Positions 6,165-12,631 of a stretch of DNA of 16,163 bases are shown in pieces. Position numbers and translations under genes: made by a program. The notes beneath the pieces were generated by a model that did not search any database, was not told the DNA's origin, and was given only the letters and a program-made list of their open reading frames with translations. Position 1 is the first letter of the stretch; every line of letters begins with the position of its first letter. The stretch comes from Saprospiraceae bacterium (GTDB lineage: Bacteria; Bacteroidota; Bacteroidia; Bacteroidales; JAIPBB01): contig JAIPBB010000096.1 of NCBI GenBank assembly GCA_021739805.1, forward strand, positions 1-16,163, given 5' to 3'.

Positions 6165-7010
6165 TTACTTTATTAAGCTATGGATTTTATCTGCCAACCT
6201 ACTTGCTCCAATTCTAAAATAATTTTTATTAAGCCATTTGTCACCAAGAACTGATTGAAGAACTGTAAGAAATTCAATTGCTGTTTCAGGTTCAGAAATT
6301 CCACCGGCAGGTTTTATTCCAATCATTTTTCCGGTTTTTTCATAATGTTCTTTTATTGCATCTAACATCACAATAAACGCTTCAAGTGTTGCAGCAGGTG
6401 AGATTTTTCCTGTTGAAGTTTTTATAAAATCAGCTCCGGCATCAATTGCAATATCGCTTGCTTTTCTTATGTTTGATAGACTTCCTAATTCACCTGTCTC
6501 AAGAATAACTTTTAAATGAGCATTTCCACAAGCTTTTTTATGAGCTACAATTTCATCATAAACATATTGAAAATCGCCTTCAAGAAATTTTCCTCTTGAA
6601 ATTACCATATCAATTTCGTCTGCTCCATTTTCTGCTGCAAATTTTACCTCGGCAAGACGAACATCCAATGGTGATTGTCCGCTGGGAAATGCACCGGCAA
6701 CACAAGCTATATTTATTCCACTTCCTTTTAGATTCTCGTGGGCTAATTTTGCAAAAACAGGATAAAAGCATACCGCTGCAACATTTTCAATTCCTTTTTC
6801 GATATTTTCATATGATTTTGCTTTTTCACAAACTCCAATTACTTTCTCATTTGTGTCAGAACCTTCAAGAGTTGTTAGGTCAATAAAACTTAGAATCTTT
6901 TTATATCCTTCAATCAGGGGAATATTTGTTAATCCTTTTTCTAAAATTTGAGAAATTCTGCTTTTGACTTCTAATTCGTCAATTTTATATGTTTTGTGTA
7001 AATCTATCAT
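6165..7010 (-). CDS. deoC: Deoxyribose-phosphate aldolase
   Basis: Cleaves 2-deoxyribose 5-phosphate to glyceraldehyde 3-phosphate and acetaldehyde in deoxynucleoside breakdown; cytoplasmic. Start chosen at the ATG at 7008-7010 (281 residues, MIDLHKTYKI). An in-frame ATG at 7070 would add 20 residues, but a -7 box lies inside that extension. Residues 43 onward follow the E. coli-type enzyme closely: IDLTTLEGSDTNEKV, AAVCFYP with Cys 81, DEIDMVI with Asp 134, LKVILETGEL, DFIKTSTGK with the Schiff-base Lys 197, and IGIKPAGGIS with Lys 233. All catalytic positions are therefore present. The first 40 residues form a helical extension not seen in the shortest family members. The gene converges on the LuxE-like gene, and the repeat array begins immediately after its stop. 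No other nucleoside-catabolism gene is adjacent. Confidence 0.95.
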   Translation of the reverse strand: MIDLHKTYKIDELEVKSRISQILEKGLTNIPLIEGYKKILSFIDLTTLEGSDTNEKVIGVCEKAKSYENIEKGIENVAAVCFYPVFAKLAHENLKGSGINIACVAGAFPSGQSPLDVRLAEVKFAAENGADEIDMVISRGKFLEGDFQYVYDEIVAHKKACGNAHLKVILETGELGSLSNIRKASDIAIDAGADFIKTSTGKISPAATLEAFIVMLDAIKEHYEKTGKMIGIKPAGGISEPETAIEFLTVLQSVLGDKWLNKNYFRIGASRLADKIHSLIK

Positions 7011-7048
7011 TTTTGTGCGATTTCTTTGTAAGTCTTTAAATATATGAA

Positions 7049-7056
7049 CAAAATTA
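7049..7056 (-). promoter_or_regulatory. Candidate -7 box for deoC
   Basis: On the minus strand this reads TAATTTTG, matching TAnnTTTG. Transcription would begin near 7042, leaving a leader of about 30 bases before the ATG at 7010 and excluding the ATG at 7070. No good -33 element is visible. Confidence 0.45.
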
Positions 7057-7134
7057 ATAATATAATTCAAGAAAACTATTAATTATCATTTAGCGAAATA
7101 GTAAAAAAGGACACAATCTAAGGAAAGGAAATAT

Positions 7135-7178
7135 AAAAAAAAGCCTGACATCCCAAATTTAATCAGGATGCCAGGCTT
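7135..7178 (-). terminator. Rho-independent terminator after the first tonB-type gene
   Basis: On the minus strand AAGCCTGGCATCC pairs with GGATGTCAGGCTT (13 bp, one wobble) and is followed by a run of T at 7140-7135. It begins 10 bases after the stop of the gene at 7188 and ends the two-gene tonB operon. Confidence 0.88.
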
Positions 7179-7187
7179 TAAATATTA

Positions 7188-7814
7188 TTACTTAAGAACA
7201 AAATTCACAGGTAATGATAGTTTCACACGAACTGCTTTATTTCTTTGTTTTCCAGGATTCCATTTTGGCATTAAATTTACTACTCTCATCGCTTCTTCTT
7301 CGCATCCTCCTCCAATTGGTCTAAGTAAATTAATATTTGAAATAGAACCATCTTTTTCAACAATAAATTCTATATACACTTTACCACTTATCCCAAGTTC
7401 TCTTGCCATTTCGGGATAATTTATGTTATTACTCAAGAATTTTAACATCTCATTGTCTCCTCCGGGGAAAGAAGGTTTTTCTTCAACAACTGTAAAGAAA
7501 TCAGGCTCTTTTGAAGGTGGTTCAGGTGGTGGTGGAGGTGGAACATAAGGCAATACCGGAGTGTTAGGCGTAATCTCAGGATTAAAGAGATTTTTATCAT
7601 CAGTTTTCGTCTTATTATCTACTTCATTGAAAATTGGTGGAAGCTCAATAGGTGGTTCAAAAGGATTTCCAACTACGAAATCAATATGTCTTGCATCATA
7701 AGTCTTTGATTCAAAGGCAAAAAACACAACTGTTAGTGTTATAATTAATCCTATTTGGAAAAAAATGCCTCTTTTATTTTCAAGATTGGCTTTGGGATTT
7801 TTTGTTGTTTTCAT
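7188..7814 (-). CDS. TonB-family energy transducer, proline-rich linker (paralogue 1)
   Basis: TonB proteins span the inner membrane and pass proton-motive energy to outer-membrane receptors. This 208-residue copy has a short cytoplasmic start, one membrane helix at about 16-34 (GIFFQIGLIITLTVVFFAF), a periplasmic linker with VPPPPPPEPP at 91-100, the segment PSFPGGD at 114-120, and a TonB C-terminal domain at about 122-207. That domain shows YPEMARELGISGKVYIEFIVEKDGSI, then RPIGGGCEEEAMRVVNLMPKWNPGKQ and the closing strand VRVKLSLPVNFVLK. Its start lies 22 bases after the stop of paralogue 2, so the two are probably one transcript ended by the terminator at 7135-7178. No exbB or exbD lies in the window, so the motor subunits must be elsewhere. 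Confidence 0.9.
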   Translation of the reverse strand: MKTTKNPKANLENKRGIFFQIGLIITLTVVFFAFESKTYDARHIDFVVGNPFEPPIELPPIFNEVDNKTKTDDKNLFNPEITPNTPVLPYVPPPPPPEPPSKEPDFFTVVEEKPSFPGGDNEMLKFLSNNINYPEMARELGISGKVYIEFIVEKDGSISNINLLRPIGGGCEEEAMRVVNLMPKWNPGKQRNKAVRVKLSLPVNFVLK

Positions 7815-7836
7815 TGTTTTATTATTTATAAGGTTA

Positions 7837-8511
7837 TTAATTAAGTTTAAATTTTATTGGCAAATTGAATTGTACTCTCACCTTATCAATTCCTTGTTGA
7901 CCGGGAGTCCACTTAGGCATTTTTTTAACTATACGAATTGCTTCAGCATCAATTGTGTTACTAATGCTTCTTAAAATTTCGATATTGGTTATAGAACCAT
8001 CCTTTTCAACCACAAAAGTCAGAATCACAGTTCCGTCAATTGAGTTTCTAATATCTTCATCCGGATATTGAATATTCTTTTGAAAGAATTTAAACATTTC
8101 AACTTCACCACCTGGAAATTCTGACATAAATTGAGGAAATCTGGTAGGTGTATCGTCAACTACTTGTGTTTCATCATCAAGTTTCAATTCTTTTTCGTAC
8201 TCAACAACTGTTTTTTGATCAGCCTCGGAATCAATAAAAATCTCCTTTGTTTTTTTATCGTCTTCAACAATTTTTAGCTTAAGGGGTTCGAGCTTTTTCT
8301 TTTTTGGTTTTTCATCTTCCGGTTTAATAATTTTTATGTCAATATCATCATCAATAATGACTATTGCACCTTTACTTAAATCAAGCTCTCTTGCCTGACT
8401 TTTCCATTCGAAGGCTCCAAGAATAGCTGAAAGAGCTATAATGAGACCTAGCTGAAAGAAAATGAATCTATTCTTTTCAAGATTCGATTTAAATGATTTT
8501 TGTGATTTCAT
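7837..8511 (-). CDS. TonB-family energy transducer, charged linker (paralogue 2)
   Basis: A 224-residue paralogue of its neighbours. The N terminus matches theirs (LEKNRFIFFQLGLIIALSAILGAFEWKS, membrane helix about 16-34). The linker differs: it lacks the polyproline run and instead has KPEDEKPKKKKLEPLKLKIVEDDKKTKE at about 63-90, followed by many Asp and Glu. The FPGG motif is kept at 132-135. The TonB C-terminal domain (about 138-223) has YPDEDIRNSIDGTVILTFVVEKDGSI, AIRIVKKMPKWTPGQQ and VRVQFNLPIKFKLN. The GGGC motif found in both paralogues is missing (SISNTIDAEA instead), so this copy is the most divergent. The start is supported by the conserved N terminus. A long inverted repeat directly abuts its ATG. 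Confidence 0.9.
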   Translation of the reverse strand: MKSQKSFKSNLEKNRFIFFQLGLIIALSAILGAFEWKSQARELDLSKGAIVIIDDDIDIKIIKPEDEKPKKKKLEPLKLKIVEDDKKTKEIFIDSEADQKTVVEYEKELKLDDETQVVDDTPTRFPQFMSEFPGGEVEMFKFFQKNIQYPDEDIRNSIDGTVILTFVVEKDGSITNIEILRSISNTIDAEAIRIVKKMPKWTPGQQGIDKVRVQFNLPIKFKLN

Positions 8512-8564
8512 AATTTCTACTTTTTAAATTAATAAATGGTTAATTTGAAGAAAAAGTAGAAATT
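8512..8564 (-). promoter_or_regulatory. Inverted repeat abutting the start codon of tonB paralogue 2
   Basis: Arms 8512-8525 and 8551-8564 (AATTTCTACTTTTT and its exact complement) pair over 14 bp. Inside, AAATTAA (8526-8532) and TTAATTT (8540-8546) pair over 7 bp around a 7-base loop, leaving a 4-base bulge (8547-8550). In the minus-strand transcript the 3' arm touches the AUG. It could be an operator or a translation-controlling leader; the stems are AT-rich. Confidence 0.55.
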
Positions 8565-8634
8565 ATAACATATGAAGTGTTTAGTTACTAATATGGTCAT
8601 CAGATAAACAAGAATCATTCCAGAAAATAATAGG

Positions 8635-8668
8635 CAAAAAAAAACCTCCCTGAAATTCAAGGAGGTTT
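8635..8668 (-). terminator. Rho-independent terminator after tonB paralogue 3
   Basis: On the minus strand AAACCTCCTTGAA pairs with TTCAGGGAGGTTT (13 bp, one wobble, minimal loop), then a run of T. It begins 18 bases beyond the stop at 8687, so paralogue 3 is transcribed apart from the other two. Confidence 0.9.
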
Positions 8669-8686
8669 GAAATATGTATTTTTTGT

Positions 8687-9364
8687 TTATTGCAAAGTGA
8701 ATTTTATTGGCATATTAAACTGAACCCTAACTGGTTTTCCTCTTTGTTTTCCTGCATTCCACTTAGGCATTGCTTTAATAACTCTAATTGCTTCTTCATC
8801 ACATCCTCCGCCAATACCTCTAAGAATGCCAACTTTTGAGACAGAGCCATCGGGTTCAACAACAAATGTTACAAACACAATTCCTGAGATACCACTTTCC
8901 ATAGCCATTCTAGGATATTCAATATTATTTTGTAAGAATTTTATTCTGGCTTCGTCTCCTCCCGGGAATGATGGAGGATCTTCAACAACTTTAAAAATTT
9001 CTAATTCTTCAATTCCTGCTTCCTCAGTTTCAACCGGGATATATTCTGCAATCTCCGTATTCTCATCAGCCTCTGCATCAATATCTAAATCATTATCAAC
9101 TTCAACATCATCATCAACAATATTTAAAATTGTGGTTTGCTGTTGAGGAGGTGGAGGTGGAGGTGGCTCATTTTGTTGAGTGTTTAAAACAACATCCTCA
9201 TCAATAGTCACCACAATTTGATTGTCTAAATTTAGTTCAATCCTGTCGTAACTTTTCCATTCAAATGCAAAAAGAATAACTGTTAGAGCAATGATTAAAC
9301 CTATTTCGGTGAAGATTAATTTCTTCTTTTCCAGATCTGCCTTTTCGGTTTTTTTCTGTGTCAT
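8687..9364 (-). CDS. TonB-family energy transducer, polyproline and acidic linker (paralogue 3)
   Basis: A 225-residue paralogue. The cytoplasmic start MTQKKTEKADLEKKK leads to a membrane helix at about 17-35 (IFTEIGLIIALTVILFAF) and EWKSYDR. The linker has seven consecutive prolines at 67-73 followed by QQQ, then a strongly acidic run (VDDDVEVDNDLDIDAEADENTE, about 83-104). PSFPGGD lies at 131-137. The TonB C-terminal domain, about 139-224, contains YPRMAMESGISGIVFVTFVVEPDGSV, RGIGGGCDEEAIRVIKAMPKWNAGKQRGKPVRVQF and the end strand MPIKFTLQ. It is closest to paralogue 1 in the C-terminal domain. It has its own terminator. Like the others it lacks neighbouring exbB, exbD or a receptor, so its partner receptor cannot be named. 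Confidence 0.92.
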   Translation of the reverse strand: MTQKKTEKADLEKKKLIFTEIGLIIALTVILFAFEWKSYDRIELNLDNQIVVTIDEDVVLNTQQNEPPPPPPPQQQTTILNIVDDDVEVDNDLDIDAEADENTEIAEYIPVETEEAGIEELEIFKVVEDPPSFPGGDEARIKFLQNNIEYPRMAMESGISGIVFVTFVVEPDGSVSKVGILRGIGGGCDEEAIRVIKAMPKWNAGKQRGKPVRVQFNMPIKFTLQ

Positions 9365-9442
9365 AATCGTAAGTTTTTGATGTTCACAATACTAATTCAA
9401 ACTTTCAAAAGGTTGCTAAATTAATATTTTTCTAAATATGAT

Positions 9443-9832
9443 TCAAATTTTTTGTTTTTTTATTATAAACAATCTATAAATAATGAGTCCAATTAAACAA
9501 CCAATCAAATCAGCAACAAAATCATAGATGCTTGCATGTCTGCCATTATTAATTATTAATTGAAGCAACTCGGTGAAACATCCATAAATTATGCCAATTG
9601 TTGTTGCATAAATAATATTATGTGAACGTAATCTTATAAAAGAATATTGTTTTTGAAATCCATGCAGCAAAAAAATGGCTAGAACTCCGAATATGAATAG
9701 GTGGATTAATTTATCAGGTGAAAACAATTCCAAATATGTAGGAACTTTCGGAAAATAATTACCTGGGAGAATTGATAAAACTAAAATTATGAAGCCCCAA
9801 ATAATTCCTAATAAATTAAATTTAAGAAACAT
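9443..9832 (-). CDS. VanZ-like family integral membrane protein
   Basis: A 129-residue protein with about four membrane helices: residues 6-24 (NLLGIIWGFIILVLSILPG region), 40-62, 74-90 and 104-124. It belongs to the VanZ-like family by the motif SPDKLIHLFIFGVLA near 38-52 (the conserved Asp-Lys...His), GCFTELLQ at 84-91 (Glu-x-x-Gln) and the block RHASIYDFVADLIGCLIG at 98-115 (Arg, Asp and Asn/Asp positions of the family). The original VanZ gives low-level teicoplanin resistance, but most family members in non-pathogens have no known resistance role, so none is claimed. It stands alone, 78 bases upstream of tonB paralogue 3 and in the same direction; no terminator is seen between them, so they could share a transcript. 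Confidence 0.88.
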   Translation of the reverse strand: MFLKFNLLGIIWGFIILVLSILPGNYFPKVPTYLELFSPDKLIHLFIFGVLAIFLLHGFQKQYSFIRLRSHNIIYATTIGIIYGCFTELLQLIINNGRHASIYDFVADLIGCLIGLIIYRLFIIKKQKI

Positions 9833-9917
9833 TGCTTATGTTTAAGTGTTAATAATTATTTCGCAAATTAATGTAAAAAATCCTAATTCAGAATATGTGA
9901 AAAGACAAATAGCAAAT

Positions 9918-10055
9918 AAATTCTAAATCCCAATATCTAAACTCTAAACAAATTCAAAATTCGAATATCCAATTTACCAAACACTTTGTAAAAAGGTTTG
10001 GAATTTACTTTTTTGAGCTTGAGTATTATTTGTTTTTTAGTGCTTGTTTTTTGTT
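9918..10055. repeat. Palindromic AT-rich intergenic repeat region
   Basis: This gene-free stretch past the regulator gene is built of CCAATATC / CTAAACTC / CAAATTC-type words on its left side and GGTTTGGAATTTAC, TTTTTTG and TTGTTTTTTAG on its right. A hairpin (CCAAAC at 9977-9982, GTTTGG at 9996-10001) lies at its centre. The arrangement resembles 15497-15650: a left side reading 'CCAAAT, CTCAAA' and a right side 'TTGGAATTT...TTTTGTTTTTTG'. It may act as a weak terminator for the two-component operon. Confidence 0.5.
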
Positions 10056-10116
10056 ATTTCCTTCAATCAATCTAAGCGAAAATATACAATAAAAACACAA
10101 AATTTCTAAAATGCTG

Positions 10117-10815
10117 CTAGTTATTAACTATCATTTTAAATCCAACTCCATGGACATTAATAAGTTCAATTGATGAGTCTTCCTTTAAATATTTACGAAG
10201 TTTAGTAATATAAACATCCATACTTCGGGCATTGAAATAGCTGTCATCATGCCAAATTTTATTCAATGCAATTGTTCGGTCAAGCACATCATTAATGTTT
10301 TCGCACAAAAGTTTAAGTAATTCTGTTTCTTTTGATGTTAGCTTTTGTTCATTTTCACCATTAGTTAAAATTTGCCTGTTAACATCAAAACTAAATTTCC
10401 CAATTTTATATTTACTAAGATTAAGGTTTTTATCATCTTTTATTGAACGTTTTAAAATGGCATTCATTCTCAGCAATAGTTCCTCCATGCTGAAAGGCTT
10501 TGTAAGATAATCGTCAGCACCAACTTTGAAGCCTTTTAAAATATCATCCTGAAGTGATTTTGCTGTAAGAAAAAGTATAGGAATATTAGTGTCACTTTTA
10601 CGTATTTCTTTAGCTACAGTGAAACCATCCTTAACAGGCATCATAATATCAACAATGCAAAAATCAAATTTATTTTTATAAAAAGCATTCAATGCTATTT
10701 GTCCGTTTACACATAAAACTGTGGGAAAACCTTTTGCTTCGAGATAGGCTTTCAGTATTGTACCAAGATTTTGGTCATCTTCGGCAAGCAATACATTGAT
10801 TTTTTCTTTTTTCAT
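10117..10815 (-). CDS. OmpR/PhoB-family response regulator
   Basis: The output partner of the kinase encoded just upstream. Residues 5-122 form a receiver domain: the acidic pair Glu 12, Asp 13 with Asp 14 (LLAEDDQNLG), the phospho-acceptor Asp 56 in FCIVDIMMPVKDG, Thr 84 in LFLTAKS and Lys 106 in DDYLTKPFSMEELLLR. Residues about 135-230 form a winged-helix DNA-binding domain of the OmpR type, with LTSKETELLKLLCEN, the recognition region SMDVYITKLRKYLKED and the closing hairpin VHGVGFKMI. The architecture and gene order are like RprY of Bacteroides, but orthology is not proven, so no symbol is given. It begins 25 bases after the kinase stop, so the two are an operon with the kinase first. A 13-base palindrome (10118-10130) overlaps its stop. 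Confidence 0.95.
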   Translation of the reverse strand: MKKEKINVLLAEDDQNLGTILKAYLEAKGFPTVLCVNGQIALNAFYKNKFDFCIVDIMMPVKDGFTVAKEIRKSDTNIPILFLTAKSLQDDILKGFKVGADDYLTKPFSMEELLLRMNAILKRSIKDDKNLNLSKYKIGKFSFDVNRQILTNGENEQKLTSKETELLKLLCENINDVLDRTIALNKIWHDDSYFNARSMDVYITKLRKYLKEDSSIELINVHGVGFKMIVNN

Positions 10816-10840
10816 TTGAATATAATTTTTATGCTGGTAT

Positions 10841-12472
10841 TTAGTCTTCTTGTGGTAAAAATACTCTAAATGTGCTTCCTTTGTCTAATTCACTTTCAAG
10901 GCTAATACTTCCATGGTGTTCTTCAACAATGGCTTTCACATAACTTAAACCCAATCCAAAACCTTTTACATCATGAATGTTTCCTCTTGGAACCCTATAG
11001 AGTTTATCAAATATTTTTTTCTGATTTTGTTTGCTTATTCCCACGCCATTATCTTTAACGCTAATCACTATTCCATTTGCGATGTTTTCAGTTGAAATAA
11101 TTAATTCAGGATTTTCAGGAGTATATTTATTCGCATTATCAAGAAGATTATAAATAACATTAGTCATGTGAAGTTTATCCGCTCGAATCATTATATTTTC
11201 GGCTGATAATATAGTTTCAATATTGCCATTTCTTGTTTCTACCTGGATTTTGATATTTGCTACTACTTCTGTAATAATATCATTAATATTTAGAAGTTCT
11301 TTGTTTAGTTTAAGCTCACCTTTATCAATAATTGCAGTTTGAAGAATTTTCTCAGCTAAAGTTCCCAGCCGGGTATTTTCCTCATTAATAATTCCAATAT
11401 AATTATTATAAAGTTCATTAGATTTTGGAATTTCTTTATCATTTAAGGCTTCACAAGCAAGAGAAACTGTTGCAATAGGAGTTTTAAATTCGTGAGTCAT
11501 ATTGTTGATGAAATCATTCTTCATCTCCGATAGTTTCTTTTGCTTTATGATAGTGTTAATAGTGTATGTGAATAAAAATATTAAAACAAAAATAAGGATA
11601 ACCGAAATCGATAGCATTCCACCCATTTGGAGTAATAAATATCTTTTTTCATTAGGAAAATAAACCATCAAATAATTAGGGTTTGAGACAAAGCTTCCCG
11701 GGAATAGATTAAACCCTCTTGCCTGACTTATTAGTTCTTTCTTATAATCACCTGATTTTTGAAATATTAATTTGTTAGCATAACTGCTAAAAACACCATA
11801 CTCAAATTTAGTTTCAATTCCTTTTGAATAAAGTTCTGACTTTATTAATGAATCTAATATGAAAAAATCGGGTTCAATCTGGTTGTCTTGAAATAGTCGA
11901 AAATCCATCATGTTTTTAAACAGAGCATTTAAAACTGAAGATTGATTCAACCAATTATAGTAATCATCGACTTTATCTTCAAGGCAATCTTCTGCACATT
12001 CTTCTGCACAACTTTTTTGAAGCTTCTTTTTGTCATTAAATGCTTCTTGTGCTAAAACAACATCCTGAGGTGATTCGGGAAAAACTATTGATGTGTCAAT
12101 GATTTTACCATTTATCGAATTTCTTACATTAAGTGTTAAAGGATTTTTTGAAACTATCGAAATAGAATTTTGAGAAGAAGTAATTGGAGATTCCGGATTA
12201 TTTTGATAATTTAATGAACGATTAATTGAATCAAGCTTTTTCATTATAAGCTGTCCTTGCTTAAAAGTACTCATCCTTTGTTGGACTAATTTTTCAGTCT
12301 CAATTCGTTCATGCTTTTGAACTACAATCGAAAGAGCTTCATTCACACTTCTATTAAAATTAGCTTTTTCAATAGTAATAGCATTTTGTATCCAATGAAG
12401 CTGCATGCCTACCAGACCAATAAGCGAAATTGTTACACCAATTATTATGAAGATAATTATCTTTCTGTTCAT
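10841..12472 (-). CDS. Two-component sensor histidine kinase with a periplasmic sensor domain
   Basis: A 543-residue inner-membrane sensor. The first membrane helix is at about 5-24 (IIIFIIIGVTISLIGLVGMQL) and the second at about 284-308 (GGMLSISVILIFVLIFLFTYTINTI). The roughly 255 residues between them form a periplasmic sensor with no recognised fold; it includes an unusual Cys-x3-Cys-x3-Cys cluster (155, 159, 163). The cytoplasmic part has a HisKA domain with the phosphorylated His 327 in NNMTHEFKTPIATVS. The ATPase domain has the N box around Asn 442 and Asn 446 (NLLDNANKYTPE), the G1 box DNGVGIS at 474-480, the F box IFDKLYRV and the G2 box GFGLGLS at 504-510, so it should be fully active. 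It is RprX-like in layout. The start is placed at the ATG preceding the first helix. The regulator gene follows by 25 bases. Confidence 0.95.
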   Translation of the reverse strand: MNRKIIIFIIIGVTISLIGLVGMQLHWIQNAITIEKANFNRSVNEALSIVVQKHERIETEKLVQQRMSTFKQGQLIMKKLDSINRSLNYQNNPESPITSSQNSISIVSKNPLTLNVRNSINGKIIDTSIVFPESPQDVVLAQEAFNDKKKLQKSCAEECAEDCLEDKVDDYYNWLNQSSVLNALFKNMMDFRLFQDNQIEPDFFILDSLIKSELYSKGIETKFEYGVFSSYANKLIFQKSGDYKKELISQARGFNLFPGSFVSNPNYLMVYFPNEKRYLLLQMGGMLSISVILIFVLIFLFTYTINTIIKQKKLSEMKNDFINNMTHEFKTPIATVSLACEALNDKEIPKSNELYNNYIGIINEENTRLGTLAEKILQTAIIDKGELKLNKELLNINDIITEVVANIKIQVETRNGNIETILSAENIMIRADKLHMTNVIYNLLDNANKYTPENPELIISTENIANGIVISVKDNGVGISKQNQKKIFDKLYRVPRGNIHDVKGFGLGLSYVKAIVEEHHGSISLESELDKGSTFRVFLPQED

Positions 12473-12477
12473 TGCTG

Positions 12478-12485
12478 CAAAAATA
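12478..12485 (-). promoter_or_regulatory. Candidate -7 box for the kinase-regulator operon
   Basis: On the minus strand this reads TATTTTTG, matching TAnnTTTG, only 5 bases before the kinase ATG. If used, transcription would begin at or next to the start codon and the message would be almost leaderless. No -33 element is obvious, so this may be chance in an AT-rich stretch. Confidence 0.3.
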
Positions 12486-12568
12486 CGTTAGTTAAGGAAA
12501 TCATGTTGCCTTCTTAACATAATTTAACTTTTGCTAATCAGCTTAATATAAATAAGATTTAATAATAA

Positions 12569-12620
12569 ACGAAGAATTACGGCGAAGCCAAATGACGCGA
12601 AGCAAATGACAATAAATGAC
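12569..12620. repeat. Second copy of the AAATGAC / GAA mini-hairpin repeat
   Basis: Units appear in the same order as at 6025-6069: a decayed ACGAAG unit (12569), GGCGAAGCC (12581-12589), AAATGAC, GCGAAGC (12597-12603), AAATGAC (12604) and a last AAATGAC (12614-12620). Bases 12579-12611 are identical to 6037-6069. As at deoC, the array lies just past the stop of a minus-strand gene, here 11 bases after kbl, in the same orientation. The 11-bp tandem part is absent. Confidence 0.88.
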
Positions 12621-12631
12621 TATTTTTATTT

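Noticed and set aside
7011..7070. Upstream ATG at 7070 as the start of deoC
   Set aside because: The extra 20 residues do not resemble the family, and a TAnnTTTG box lies inside them. The ATG at 7008-7010 gives a family-like start.
9443..9832. Glycopeptide resistance gene (vanZ)
   Set aside because: Only family-level motifs are shared and no vanH, vanA, vanX, vanR or vanS neighbours exist. The nearby two-component system is OmpR/RprX-like and separately transcribed.
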